Source: Camillea tinctor
Lineage: Eukaryota; Ascomycota; Sordariomycetes; Xylariales; Xylariaceae
DNA: 64,000 bases
NCBI GenBank assembly: GCA_022578605.1
Contig: MU394073.1
Coordinates: 124,001-188,000 of the forward strand
Direction: 5' to 3'
Shown in pieces: positions 21,421-32,061 of this stretch. A program made the translations under genes and the position numbers. A model generated the notes under the pieces. It was not told the DNA's origin. It did no database searches and worked only from the letters and a program-made list of their open reading frames with translations. Each line of letters starts with the position of its first letter. Position 1 is the stretch's first letter.

Positions 21421-22037
21421 TCAGCGCCTTCTCTTCCCTCCAGATTCCAGGTGAGGGTATAGGATGTGCGCGAGGAGTTTTGCAAGCGGACTCCCCTTAG
21501 TAATATCCTTTTTGGGGAATATCTTCTTGCAACTCATAGTGTATGCGGAAAGTTCGGCTTCGCTCTCGAAGCGGTGCACCGGCTCTCCCGACTCGGTCGC
21601 GTCCAAGAAGTCCTGTATGTTCACCCATACGCCCTGAAGAGCCTGATGGGACCAACGAGACGAGATAGGTTAGTCACCTGCAGCTAACACCGTGAGGTAT
21701 CCTGAAGCGGGTAAGATGTTGTGCTTTTCACCTTTCGGCATTGGGACTTGCTAAGAAACTCTTCCCCCTGAAATCCCAAATCGGACATCAGCCGCTGCCA
21801 GTCGGCGAGCTCACCGGAACCGAAGTAGCTGTTCCAGTCTCGCACAATCTTCTTGGGCTTCTCGTTGGATTTCTTCTCCTTGGGCTTCGTCTGTTTGGGC
21901 GTCGTCCCTTTGGGGTTCGCCGCTTTGGACTTCGTCTCCTTGGGTTTTGTCTCCTTGGGTTTCGTTTCCTTGGGCTTCTTCCCGTTCTCGCCGGCCCCTC
22001 CTCCGCCCTGTTGCTTCTTGGACCTCTTCCTGCTCAT
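21421..22037 (-). CDS. Lysine-rich repeat protein with fungal C-terminal domain
   Basis: Two exons on the minus strand (22037-21732 and 21642-21421) join in phase 0 at GTGAAA...CATCAG for 175 residues. The N-terminus MSRKRSKKQQGGGG is followed by imperfect repeats of the pentad KPKET (about seven units: KPKET three times, then KSKAA, NPKGT, TPKQT, KPKEK). The rest is an ordered domain (VRDWNSYFGSGELADWQRLMSDLGF...SKSQCRKALQGVWVNIQDFL) of the kind seen in many small filamentous-fungal hypothetical proteins. No enzymatic motif is present. The start codon is only 8 bp from a 21-G homopolymer and 130 bp from an assembly gap, so its promoter and possibly its true N-terminus are not reliably represented. 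Function unknown. Confidence 0.65.
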
Positions 22038-22044
22038 TTTGAGA

Positions 22045-22207
22045 GGGGGGGGGGGGGGGGGGGGGAGAGCACGCAGCAAATGAGTAAAACCTTCCGGAGC
22101 CGTATTAAAAACGAAAAGCGGAGCCAAAAAAAAAAGGAGGATTAAGTTAGTTATTTTGTTAGTTAANNNNNNNNNNGCCCCCCCCCCCCCCCCCCCCCCC
22201 CCCCCCG

Positions 22208-22240
<33 letters not shown>

Positions 22241-22364
22241 CCCGGGGCGGCGGGGGCGGGGGGGAGAGCACGCAGCTACTGAGTAGATCCTTCCGGAGCC
22301 GTATTAAACACGATAAGCGGAGCCAAAACAAAAAGGAGGATTATCTTAGTTATTTTCTTAGTTT
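22045..22364. repeat. Assembly gap with homopolymers and a duplicated ~105-bp flank
   Basis: A run of 21 G (22045-22065) is followed by about 100 bp (22061-22166), ten N (22167-22176), a 60-base C-tract (22178-22239, one G at 22207), a mixed G/C junction and then a near copy of the same ~105 bp (22260-22364). Shared words include GAGAGCACGCAG, CTTCCGGAGCCGTATTAAA and AAGCGGAGCCAAAA. The copies differ at scattered positions. This looks like two contig ends overlapping the same homopolymer-bounded DNA rather than a biological duplication. Confidence 0.8.
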
Positions 22365-23430
22365 CAATAATACGTAGATATCTAATCCATGACTAACTCA
22401 TCTTTCTTCGTTTTCTTCTTCGTCTCCTTCTGTTTCGCTCTCCCTTCAAAATTTCCCGTGGTTGTCCTCGAGGTAATATGAGGGGCATGCAGGACCTGAT
22501 TGGGGGACTAACCGAAGTTTCATCATTCTCTCCTATCCTACCATTGGGAGTAAGGCAACCTTTCAAAGACGAATTCCTGGCTTACCCCTTGTCGCTCTCT
22601 TTTTCTTCCCCAGCCTCCTTATTTGATGTAGCTAACACAGGACAATCGTTTATCTTTCTCCGATCTGACTTGCTTTTCTGTCCCCCGTTGGTTGGACCCC
22701 AGTTCAGTTCGGTCTTGTGTAACTATTCATGGAATAGTCAGTGGGCAGATAGGCAGGAAAATACATCGCTGTTTTCTTGCCGGAGACCCTTGTCATTGGG
22801 GGGTGTGGCGAGGAGATCGTAGAAGTTCAGTGTTTAAAAGCGCACGTGTGTGTATTTGTAAATGTGCAAGTTAACATCAACCCATGTAATGTATATAATA
22901 GGGGGAAATGTAAGGAGATCAGTATACAGTGATAGGGATAAAGTAGCCTCCTCTAGCACCAAGGCATGCTACATACCTACGTGAACGATCGACTACACAA
23001 TTTTTTTTTTTTCCACACTAGATAATTCTTGAGAATTTAGCAACAAAAAAAAGGAATATAAATGACCTATCACTATTTGAAGAGGGCACATCATGATGAA
23101 AGGGAATTCAAAACGTTAAATGTCTTTTTTTCCATAAAGCATATAATAAGTCTATATGTATTGAAAATTATATTGTAAAATTATAAACAAACGAAATATA
23201 TCATAGGGTGTGGTTCGGTAATCGACTCATAGGAGAGACTTATCCATCTCCCCCTATATTACTAAGTTTGCCCAGACTAAGCCTGACAAGACCATCACCA
23301 TCATCATCTATCTCATTAGGTAAACTTCGCCTCTGGTGTCTAAGCCACCAACATACATCATAACAATGCTTCGTCATCTTAGGCTTCTATCGAAAGGGCC
23401 GCCTAGGTAGGCTAAGACCTCTCTCTCCTT
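22365..23430. other. Intergenic region, no gene seen
   Basis: About 1.1 kb, AT-rich toward 22900-23250, between the gap and the 3' end of the hydrolase gene. Open frames are short and low complexity. Confidence 0.45.
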
Positions 23431-24836
23431 TTATTGGATCTTCTCGAACACATCACCAAGCCAATCCATGACGGCCTGAGCCAGCTGCGGTTCAGCGCCC
23501 AACTGGCAGTGCGCTCCCGCGCCAAGCGCCGTCTCGAACTCGTGGTAGTACGCGCGATCGCCGAGGAGATCCGCGACTTTCTTCTCCTGGCCGGGGGCGG
23601 TGTCGTCGTTCTGGCCGCGGCCGACGAAGACGGGGCCCGAGACGTTGGCGAGGACGTCGGGGTCGAGGCTGATCTCGCCGAGGCGAGTGAACCAGTCGAA
23701 GGGGCTCTGGGTGGCGAAGGCCCAGAGGCCCTGGTCGATGAACCAGCGGAACTGCGACGAGACGGAGGGGTTCGCGCGCGCGGCGTTGAGGTACGCGTCG
23801 AACGCGGTCTGGTTGCCGCTGTCGAAGAGGCGCGCCAGCGCCGCGGGGAACTGCGCGAGCGTGCCCTGCTGCAGGCTGTAGAGCCCGTCGATGGCGACGG
23901 TGGCGGCGATCCGGTGCTCGCGCGACGCGGCCAGGGGCGCGAGCGTCCCGCCGAACGAGATCCCACCGAGGGCGATCCGCTGGGGGTCCACGTCGGCGCC
24001 GCGCTGCTCGATGAGGTAGTCTACTACCGGCGTGACGACCGTCCACCAGTCGTGGATGAAACCGAGGCCCTGCTCGCGACGGACGGACGGCTGCCCAGGA
24101 CCTTCGTAGGTGACGAGGTTCCAGCCACGAGAGAGGATTTCACGGCCTAGCTGATGGTATGTCTCCTCCTATGCTCAGGGGAAAGGGATTAGCCCCTAAT
24201 CTAGAGTAGTTCTGGAGGATAGATAAAAGGGGAGAAAAGACAGGGGTAAGTTTAACTTACTTGAGGTGCATCGTATCCGTTACCTAGTATGATCGTCGGA
24301 GCAGGGCATCCATCTTGCCGTGTGGCCTTCCAAAAGATGACAGGGATATCAAAACCGGGGCCCTTGAGAGTGACGCGCTCTCCAGGCACATCGAGAAGCG
24401 CCATGGCGGTGTCGAAGTCGGCACGGGCGGCGTCCCAAATATCGAAGAGGCGGGGATCAGTCTGGTTGCCGACGAGAAAGAAGACCGAGGCGCGATAGTA
24501 CGAGGCAGCACGGAAGTAGGCCTCACGGGCCGACACGGGATATCGGGTGGCATTAATAGAAGTCGCAACGGAGTGCAGCGAGTCGGCTAGGAACTTAAAC
24601 TCAGTGTATACACTCTCGAAGTCGCCCGCGGTAATCTGTGAGGCGGCCCGTAAGACTTCGCCGGACGCCGTACCACCGTTGCTGGATAATGCGAGCAACT
24701 CATGAAAGAAAAAGGAGAAGAAGTCGTCGGTGCTCAGGGCTAAGGTTGCCGGGCTTGTGGTATTGGTGCTGTTTTGGCCCAGGGCTGTCGTGGCCCCGTA
24801 GGCCCCAAGGACTAGTAAGGACTTGGAAATTCTCAT
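23431..24836 (-). CDS. Secreted alpha/beta hydrolase
   Basis: Exons 24836-24261 and 24168-23431 join in phase 0 (GTAAGT...CATAG) to give 437 residues. A signal peptide (RISKSLLVLGAYGATTALG) precedes several N-glycosylation sites, so the enzyme is probably secreted. The N-terminal ~150 residues form a helical lid (FYxFxHELLALSS-like region, AREAYFRAASYYRASVFFL), as in 2,6-dihydropseudooxynicotine hydrolase/FrsA-like enzymes. The catalytic core shows the oxyanion stretch ILGNGYDAP, the nucleophile elbow GGISFGG (Ser about 263), the acid in GRGQNDDTAPGQ and the His in GAGAHCQLGAEPQ, so the triad is complete. The substrate is not deducible; C-C bond hydrolysis or esterase activity are both known in the family. 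Exon 2 is much more GC-rich than exon 1 and the flanks. Confidence 0.82.
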
Positions 24837-27583
24837 GATGAGATATTAGTATAGACTCTCTCTCCTTTCCTCCAAGATTGTATATAAGAGTATGCCTCGT
24901 TTCCTGTCTGACAATGACAAACCCGGGAGTATCAAGCAGGATGCTTTACCGCTTTTATACTCAAGATTCATGTCACATCGCTATGGAACATATAGTTCAG
25001 CTCCCTACAGCTGAAAATAAAAGACCCATTTCCTCATTTTATTAATCATCTTAAACTTTTTTTTAGCAATATAGATCTGTAGCCTAATTCCTATGCATCG
25101 TGAAGGATCTAGATTAGTTTAAGCCCATCACCCTGGGGCTATGAAGAACAGGTAGGAAATGGAATTCTTTCTGTGTTTAGGCATGTTTAGCACTACAATA
25201 GGATAGAAGCTCTGGGGTTCCCATGTGAGCTTGCATGGGTATATTCCTACGGACCTGCTCGATCCCTTGTGGTGGTTTGAGGCTGTATAGACAGCTTTCG
25301 GGTTCGGTTTCGTTCAGGGACCAAAATCCCCGTCTTGGCAGGGGTCTATAGACATATATATTCATCACCCAGTCTTGATTGGTAGGGAAATGCAGGCAGA
25401 TGGGGACCCCCAGATTCTGCCATAAGTTACCATTCATTATGGAGGTGCCTTGTTACTGGGATTCTTTTTAGCTATGAATAGGTGAACAGACCGGCGGTTG
25501 CAGTAGCGCGGGTCTCGCTGTCCAACTGTAACGCGGTGGCGTAATTATAAGACTGTCCATTGATCAGTAACGGTTCCCCCAAACTGTCAAGGCGTATATC
25601 TCTACGTAATGGTTGTTATGCGTTATATATTGGCAGATTGGGTTCTTGGCCAGTAAAACGGAACAGATATATCTACTCAACCACATTAGGAGATGGAACT
25701 AGAGCGGCCTAAAAGGACGTTTTGGAGAAGTTTGTGTATTTTGTTTGTTTCTTTATTTATTTTTGGTTTCACAACTTCGGTGCCCAACGATGATTTTGGT
25801 TCAAGTTGATATGGCGTGGCGAACGAATGAGAGGAAGTAGAGCGGTCCCCGTGAACGCGGCCTGCCACGTATTCGGTAGCAGAGACCGACGATACCGGCA
25901 CTTCGCCTTGGCAGATGGATGGAACGCTCGGTATGCCAGTTTGACGACAACTCGGCCTCTGCCCCCCCTTCAATAGCCGCCCGTGATCAGCCCGACGTGA
26001 TGGTGTACACCAGATAGTATGGATACTATGACACATGGCAGTATTTTAAATGGTGGAGAGGTGGAGAGGCTCTGCTCCGTGACCGCCTTGGATGTACGTC
26101 GTTGATGGATAAGTCACACGCTGGTGAGTCTAGCTGTCTAGGCACACTGGGCAGTTATACGTCGGTGGAGGAAAAGAAAACACGATAGCACAGGACATGG
26201 TTAAGAGATGGAGATGAAAATGGGGATGAGGGACGAAGGATGAGAATTGCGTGGAATTAGGTAGTAAGGTACTACATATGTAACTACACTAACTAGTAGA
26301 ATGCACACTAACATCATTAACACCTGCCCGGCTTAGGTACCGAAGGTCTGTGGTTGGTTGCGCATTCCGCTGGGAAGAAAGGTTCCCACTAACTTAGCTC
26401 GTGGCTTCCAAGGCGGCGGTGCCACTTATAATGCATTTAGTTGACCCATATAGGCTGCATAGGTAGCCGGGCAGTCGGGTAGGTTAGGTTTATTTGTGCA
26501 TGTCACCGTTATCGTGGAATCTGATTGGTAGCAGTGGCAGGCCATCGGCTTCGTTCATATTTCTTCTTCCAACTTGCCCAGTAGAGGTAGGTAGTACGAT
26601 GTAAGGTTTTAGGAGGGTTTTAAGATTGAAGGCACTATGTAGGAGATACATACCTGCATTGGCATTGTACCACCTTCTCTACATGTATGATGAACTTGAA
26701 GTTTCCAATACACTATTGTAGTGTACCTAATCTAGGTACCTGTACAGATCTGGACATAAAGATCGGTATGCTTACATCAAGTACACAATACATACATACA
26801 CATACATTCACATATGTACACTACATGGTCGATGTGCGTAATTGACTTTTTGCTATCAGTAATGATATGTAATAATTACAAAACGAGGAAAGGAGTGCCC
26901 GAGCTAGGCTTTTAATAACTTTATTTCCCACAGAACACGCCAGAACACTCTCCGCCTTCTCTCCTTCTCTCATCCTCGAATCCTTTCACTTTCACGATGG
27001 TGTGACTTGGGCTGAACAAGTGAGAACTCGGGATGGTTAGGAACCACATAGCCGGGTCCTTGAGCCATTATAATTCTCGGCTTATACGAAGAACAGATCA
27101 TCAGGCGACCTTGCATCGTATGGATCCGACAGCCCCGATTACATCCCATTACATCCCATTACATCCCCCCATGTCTTATATCAGTCCACACATCAGCTCA
27201 GCTCACCAATTGCAAGAGATGAGAATCCAAATCCGTCCCGAACGGCGGCAACCGCCCTTAGTGACCTGTTCGCTCGGGATTCGCCCGATGTAATGCATCC
27301 TTTCTGCATATTCTTCATCACTCTGAACCGAAACTACCCCAATAAGGGATGTAAAGTCCCGCATACAGGGTAACGCCGTCACGTTGCTGAGTGTGGGACA
27401 CTTTGCATCTCATTGCCATCATCTTGCGCTGGAATATTCCTTCTGTCCGCAACCGTTTTGACTCCCTATTTCTATCTCTCCACTGCTGAGGTCGAGTTTC
27501 TCCTTTTTCCCCAGTATAGACTCACTATCTACCATGTTACTATTTCCTTATTGCATGACATATTGAACAAATACACCTCCACA
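24837..27583. other. 2.7-kb intergenic region
   Basis: Upstream of the secreted hydrolase and of the large orphan gene, both of which start from it, so both promoters should be here. I saw no convincing gene. A minus-strand frame at 25437-25177 has mixed amino-acid composition but no start context or family resemblance. A 10-bp tandem repeat lies at 27138-27167. Confidence 0.45.
27138..27167. repeat. Three tandem copies of a 10-bp unit ATTACATCCC
   Basis: Three perfect head-to-tail decamers about 420 bp upstream of the start codon of the large orphan gene. One helical-turn spacing could present a repeated protein-binding site on one DNA face; this is only a possibility. Confidence 0.85.
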
Positions 27584-30500
27584 ATGGCGTGTGACGCCTC
27601 TAAGAACAAGACCAAGTTTCCCTCGAGATTCAGGGGCTTGGTCAACGACGTGAAGGGCAAGTTTTCGAGAGACGTTTCCCATCACCGTCGCGGCGCAAAG
27701 AGCGAGCAGATCTTACCGAACCAGGTCTGGGATCCCGAAACTCCCCCTTCTTCTGTCCCTGAGAGCCCCAAAACCACCGAGTTCGCTGAGCTCTGTGATG
27801 AGAAAGTACAGTTCCGTGAAGCACCGAAAAACACTAGCCTCACAGTTCAAGTTACACTCAACTTCGATGAACCCCTTAACTACTCCTATAGCCGAAACTA
27901 TGAGGGGTCTCCCTCACTTCAGCCCACTGATGAGCTCTGTGAAGGTCTGCTTCGACGCATAGATCACTGCTCCCAAGAACTCATCACCCGCAAGGACTCG
28001 ACAGCACTCGAACGTACTTCAACAGATGGTTCAGCAAAACCCCTTAGGTTCGAGATTCATGTTCAAATAGTTCGAGCTCGGTCCGAAGTATGGACCTCGC
28101 GGACCTTCAGATCCTATCAACGGTTACCCCTAGGTGCGGAAACCGCAAAAGAGATCATTCTATCTGCCCATTACATGATCGGCCTGTTCCTAAGGCATCA
28201 CGACGAAGGATTCGTTTGGAAGGATGGTCCGGTACATGATGAGCTCTCACAGGAACACGAAACCTTCCCCTATCGCCCAGGCCGTGTGCAGCCAATGTTA
28301 TGCGTACCTCGCGCCTATTTCCTTGAAAAATCACAAAATTTCGAATCGATCCCAGGTTATACGATCAAGCTATCTCTCACTAGTCGAAATCATCGCCGCA
28401 AACCTCTGGAATGGAACGAAACTATCGAAGTAAACAGTAGCCAAGCAACGCCATTGGGCTTGACTAGCGCAGAGAACCTTTTCTTTGACACCTCGTTCGC
28501 GATTGAGGGTGTCTTTAGATTGGAAAGGAAAGTATTCGAAGATCGTCATCGCTCATGTGCAGCTTCGGATGGATGTAAACTCTGTCGCCCCCATGATGGC
28601 GATGGCCTCGAACTCAAGCTGACGGTAGTGAATAATCTCGGGCCTCGCTTTGACCATTTGGAAAGAACTATCCGTGCCGAAACGAACTTCTTTTCACATC
28701 CCAAAGCTGAAGACTGTATTAGCTTCCTCATGAGCCTGAAGACTGCTTGTACGGAAGTCCGAGATGCTGCCGACAGCGCCATCTCTCGTCTCAACGATCT
28801 TGAGTTCAAGATAATAGAACTTCGTGCTCGTGGTTGGACATTGGACGAGCCACTTCTATTTAAACTAGACCCGTCCAATTGTTACTCTCGTCGAAACATC
28901 GAGGCCATTCTTGACAGGATCCAGACGGGCGTTGCTGATATCTTGCGAGGCAATGCGATTGCTGTTCGAATGACAGCACACAAGAAGGGACACTTCATTT
29001 TGGACAAGACCCTCGTGGCAAGGGATCCCTTGGAACAAACAGAGAACAAGAAAGTCAAACCTACGCGAAAGTCCAAAGAATATGTCTTGGGAAAATTGCA
29101 GCAACGCATTGAACGCGATATACAGATGGTCTGCAAAGATACATGCTCAATTAGTGATCTCAAAGATAAAGAACGTATTCAAGGGACTATGATTGCGCCC
29201 TCATTTCACGATAAAGCAGGCTCAGATGGACCGTCATCCGCAAAACCCACACCCCATTCGGAAGTTTTAGCCAGCAACGTTCCCCAGAGTCTCCCGACAA
29301 TCACACTATCAGCTCCTGAACCCAAAGCTAAAGTTAACGATCCCCTCAAAAACCAAAACGACCTTTCGCATACAAAGCATGGAAAACCCTCCGAGATCAC
29401 TTCTCAAACTAGAGACAATTATTTGCCATCTCCCCCTAGCTCACCTTCCTCGCAGCACCAACGGACTGCCATCGCCGACCCAAGCACAGGGGGCCGGCAA
29501 TTCCCTCAGATGTCTAAACACGACGATGACTCTGAGCTAGACGGCCGCAGCTCCGAGGTCGGCTCTGATAGTACAAATATCAAAAGGAGACTGTTTGCGA
29601 AATCTGACGAAGATCGAGGGAGTGTGTCACTGCCACAGACAGCTTCAAGTTTGGGCCCTAGCATCGAGGGGAAAAGAACTCAGGGTGAGGATCAAGTCTC
29701 TGCCATCGACGATGTTGACGAACTGTCGGACCAGGCTTACGAATCCTCAATAGCTCCCAAAACACCAAGTCTAGTTGGAGGTGGAGGTTCTCCCCGGAGT
29801 AGCCTTCTAATCACACCACCCAAGGTCCACGAGCCAGTATCAAGCACTGGGCCAGACAGCGATGAAGACAATGAGAAGGTATTCAGCAAGCCCGTTGCAG
29901 ACTTCCCCGTTGTTTCGCCCACATCTAAATTACCTTCACAAAGGCTCAACTCGTCCCCTTCTCACCAAGAAGCTTCGCATGAAAACGCTAGCCTCGGTAT
30001 CACAGCAAACGATCTCCCAAAGATGAGTGATCTTGCTAATTTCACAAAGCATGATGACGAGGAAATAAATGAACCCACATTTATGAAAGGAGAGAATTCC
30101 TTTGCCCCTACGCCCGCCAATCAGTTCATCGATATGAAGCCGGCTACTGAGACACTCGCGCGAAACTCCGAAACAGATATCACTAGACCTGATTCTCAGG
30201 ATTTGCAGCAACTTCCAATCAAGCAACCATTGGCAAGCAAGGAGGCCAAGTCAGAATTGCTTACCGCTAGCCTACCTAACTTTGAATTCCCAGAGGCCGA
30301 TGGATTGGGCTTTTCTCAATCAAAGCTCGACTTCGAGTTCTCGTCGCCAGGAGCTATCACACCCCCAGCAGAAGGGAATGATAGCGACCTTTCAGACGAT
30401 GACATCGACAACGACGACGAACAACCTTTGGCGGCGAATGACAAGAAAATTGAGAATACAACAACCCCAGAAGCCCCTGATCCACCTGAGGACGTCGACT

Positions 30501-30760
30501 TTACCCCCTTACCATCTGAATCCCCAGCTCAGCCCAAGCTAGCACATCGCTATTCATTCGGCGGGAGCGCGGCACACATCGGTCTTCATGAGCACCAGTT
30601 CGGCGGCATGGACCTGCGAAAAGCGCTTATGCGTAATCCGCGGCCCGCATCTCGCAGTAGCAGCAGCTATTACGACAACGAACTTGACGAGGCAAGGTCT
30701 ACATCGCCCCCTACGCCACTATTGCGCTCCGTTACCCCCGAGGTGCCCGAGGAACTATAG
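27584..30760 (+). CDS. Large fungal hypothetical protein, 1058 aa
   Basis: A single exon. The frame is open for 57 codons before this ATG (from 27413), but those codons look like leader sequence; from 27584 the protein begins MACDASKNKTKFPSRFRGLV, a typical start. Residues ~1-530 look folded: LRFEIHVQIVRARSEVWTSR, a predicted helical segment MIGLFLRHHDEGFVWK, a CAASDGCKLCRPH cluster that could bind zinc, and a long helical stretch with DAADSAISRLNDLEFKIIEL. Residues ~560-1058 are disordered, Ser/Pro/Asp-rich, with many SP/TP sites, ending in a conserved-looking patch (HRYSFGGSAAHIGLHEHQFG...DLRKALMRNPRPASRSSS). The architecture suggests a phosphorylated nuclear or cortical scaffold restricted to filamentous fungi. 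I do not recognise a named family. Confidence 0.8.
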   Translation: MACDASKNKTKFPSRFRGLVNDVKGKFSRDVSHHRRGAKSEQILPNQVWDPETPPSSVPESPKTTEFAELCDEKVQFREAPKNTSLTVQVTLNFDEPLNYSYSRNYEGSPSLQPTDELCEGLLRRIDHCSQELITRKDSTALERTSTDGSAKPLRFEIHVQIVRARSEVWTSRTFRSYQRLPLGAETAKEIILSAHYMIGLFLRHHDEGFVWKDGPVHDELSQEHETFPYRPGRVQPMLCVPRAYFLEKSQNFESIPGYTIKLSLTSRNHRRKPLEWNETIEVNSSQATPLGLTSAENLFFDTSFAIEGVFRLERKVFEDRHRSCAASDGCKLCRPHDGDGLELKLTVVNNLGPRFDHLERTIRAETNFFSHPKAEDCISFLMSLKTACTEVRDAADSAISRLNDLEFKIIELRARGWTLDEPLLFKLDPSNCYSRRNIEAILDRIQTGVADILRGNAIAVRMTAHKKGHFILDKTLVARDPLEQTENKKVKPTRKSKEYVLGKLQQRIERDIQMVCKDTCSISDLKDKERIQGTMIAPSFHDKAGSDGPSSAKPTPHSEVLASNVPQSLPTITLSAPEPKAKVNDPLKNQNDLSHTKHGKPSEITSQTRDNYLPSPPSSPSSQHQRTAIADPSTGGRQFPQMSKHDDDSELDGRSSEVGSDSTNIKRRLFAKSDEDRGSVSLPQTASSLGPSIEGKRTQGEDQVSAIDDVDELSDQAYESSIAPKTPSLVGGGGSPRSSLLITPPKVHEPVSSTGPDSDEDNEKVFSKPVADFPVVSPTSKLPSQRLNSSPSHQEASHENASLGITANDLPKMSDLANFTKHDDEEINEPTFMKGENSFAPTPANQFIDMKPATETLARNSETDITRPDSQDLQQLPIKQPLASKEAKSELLTASLPNFEFPEADGLGFSQSKLDFEFSSPGAITPPAEGNDSDLSDDDIDNDDEQPLAANDKKIENTTTPEAPDPPEDVDFTPLPSESPAQPKLAHRYSFGGSAAHIGLHEHQFGGMDLRKALMRNPRPASRSSSSYYDNELDEARSTSPPTPLLRSVTPEVPEEL

Positions 30761-32061
30761 TGAATAATAGTTCCCCTTCTCTACTTCCTTACATATTCGT
30801 CCCCTTTGTCTGTCGTTCAATCATGTGTATATTATTGTTGTTATTTTTCTATTCGTTTTTCCTTTGTAAGAGATGTTGTCCCCCTTTTGAATAACGGCTG
30901 GGGCATTATATCACAGGTATATATATGGACGGGTTAGATTTGGATAGGGCCACCTACGGTATACATATACATATACACGTATACACATGCACACCCTCAT
31001 ACCCTACTTATGCTAATAAGCATATGGCAAGGAGTTGCCACAGGGTTTCAGAATGTTCTTTTTCTAGGACTTAGGATTATTTTTTCTTGGATGTTATTTG
31101 CATAGGATCGAGGTCAACCTCATTACCTTAGGAGTTAGATAGGATTCTTTTTTTCTCTTCAATCAGATATATCGCTGGTGGATATACGAATGAAAAGGGG
31201 GGAGACGAAACAAAAACTGTGTACGAGAAGGATAAGTAAAAGGAAATAAAAGGGCGGAGGATGCGGGAGAGGGGTAGATCAGAAACAATAAAAAAAGGAA
31301 AAACAAAACGAAACTTAGTTCTCTCACGTTGCTAGTCTATTGACTCTACCACACGATATCACTAACTCGTACATACTTGCGATCCGATTACCCTTCTTGA
31401 CCCCAGAATGTACGCTGTCCTCTATATATATAACTGTTAAAGAGCTAGTGATATTATACATTCATATCTAGTCGGAGTTTTATAACTGCTCGGAAATTGT
31501 TCGCAAAAAATAGAATATTAATAGGTCAAGTAAGTAATTCAGCAAATAATATCATATTGCAAGTTCCAATAGCATAAACTAGTTATCTATTCATGTAAGT
31601 CACGGGTAGGTAGCAAGAGTGAAGTGTAAAACCATTAACCCGATATTATAGTTACATATATTTTATATATACAGCAGTATGATAGCAAGCTAACTACCTA
31701 ATTTCTCTGAGTCGGGAGAGTCGTAATCCGTACACATGAACCTACTAACCTAGGTTACATACCTACGCATCTCGCGATGGTAATAAATAAATATACATCC
31801 GCTTTTATACCAACAATAAAAGAAAAGAAGGGGTTTTTTTTTTTCAGTTTTCTCATAATTCGTTCCAATCTCAGTACGCCCATGAATGCAATTTAAAGTT
31901 GCCTTTCTCCCTCTGTCCCTCTCCCTCTTCTTTTATTTATCTTGCCATCGCAAGTCCAAATTTCCCCTTAGTGTAATAATGAAGTGAAAAGAAAAGGAAA
32001 GAAAAACCCCGAAATGACGTCGTAACATAGCATATAATACCCCTATTCGTTCTTATCCATT
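30761..32061. other. Intergenic region between convergent genes
   Basis: 1.3 kb holding the 3' ends of the orphan gene and of HSP78. AT-rich, with alternating TA/CA stretches (30960-31000, 31640-31675). One ACCTAGGT palindrome at 31748-31755. No gene seen. Confidence 0.45.

Noticed and set aside
21684..22331. Minus-strand frame running through the N gap
   Set aside because: The upstream part is poly-Gly from a C/G tract and unknown bases; the real start is at 22037.
23434..24150. Plus-strand open frame of 238 codons
   Set aside because: Antisense shadow of the hydrolase exon 2; no family resemblance.
25177..25437. 86-codon minus-strand frame in the 24.8-27.6 kb spacer
   Set aside because: Mixed composition but no splice partners, no start context and no recognised family.
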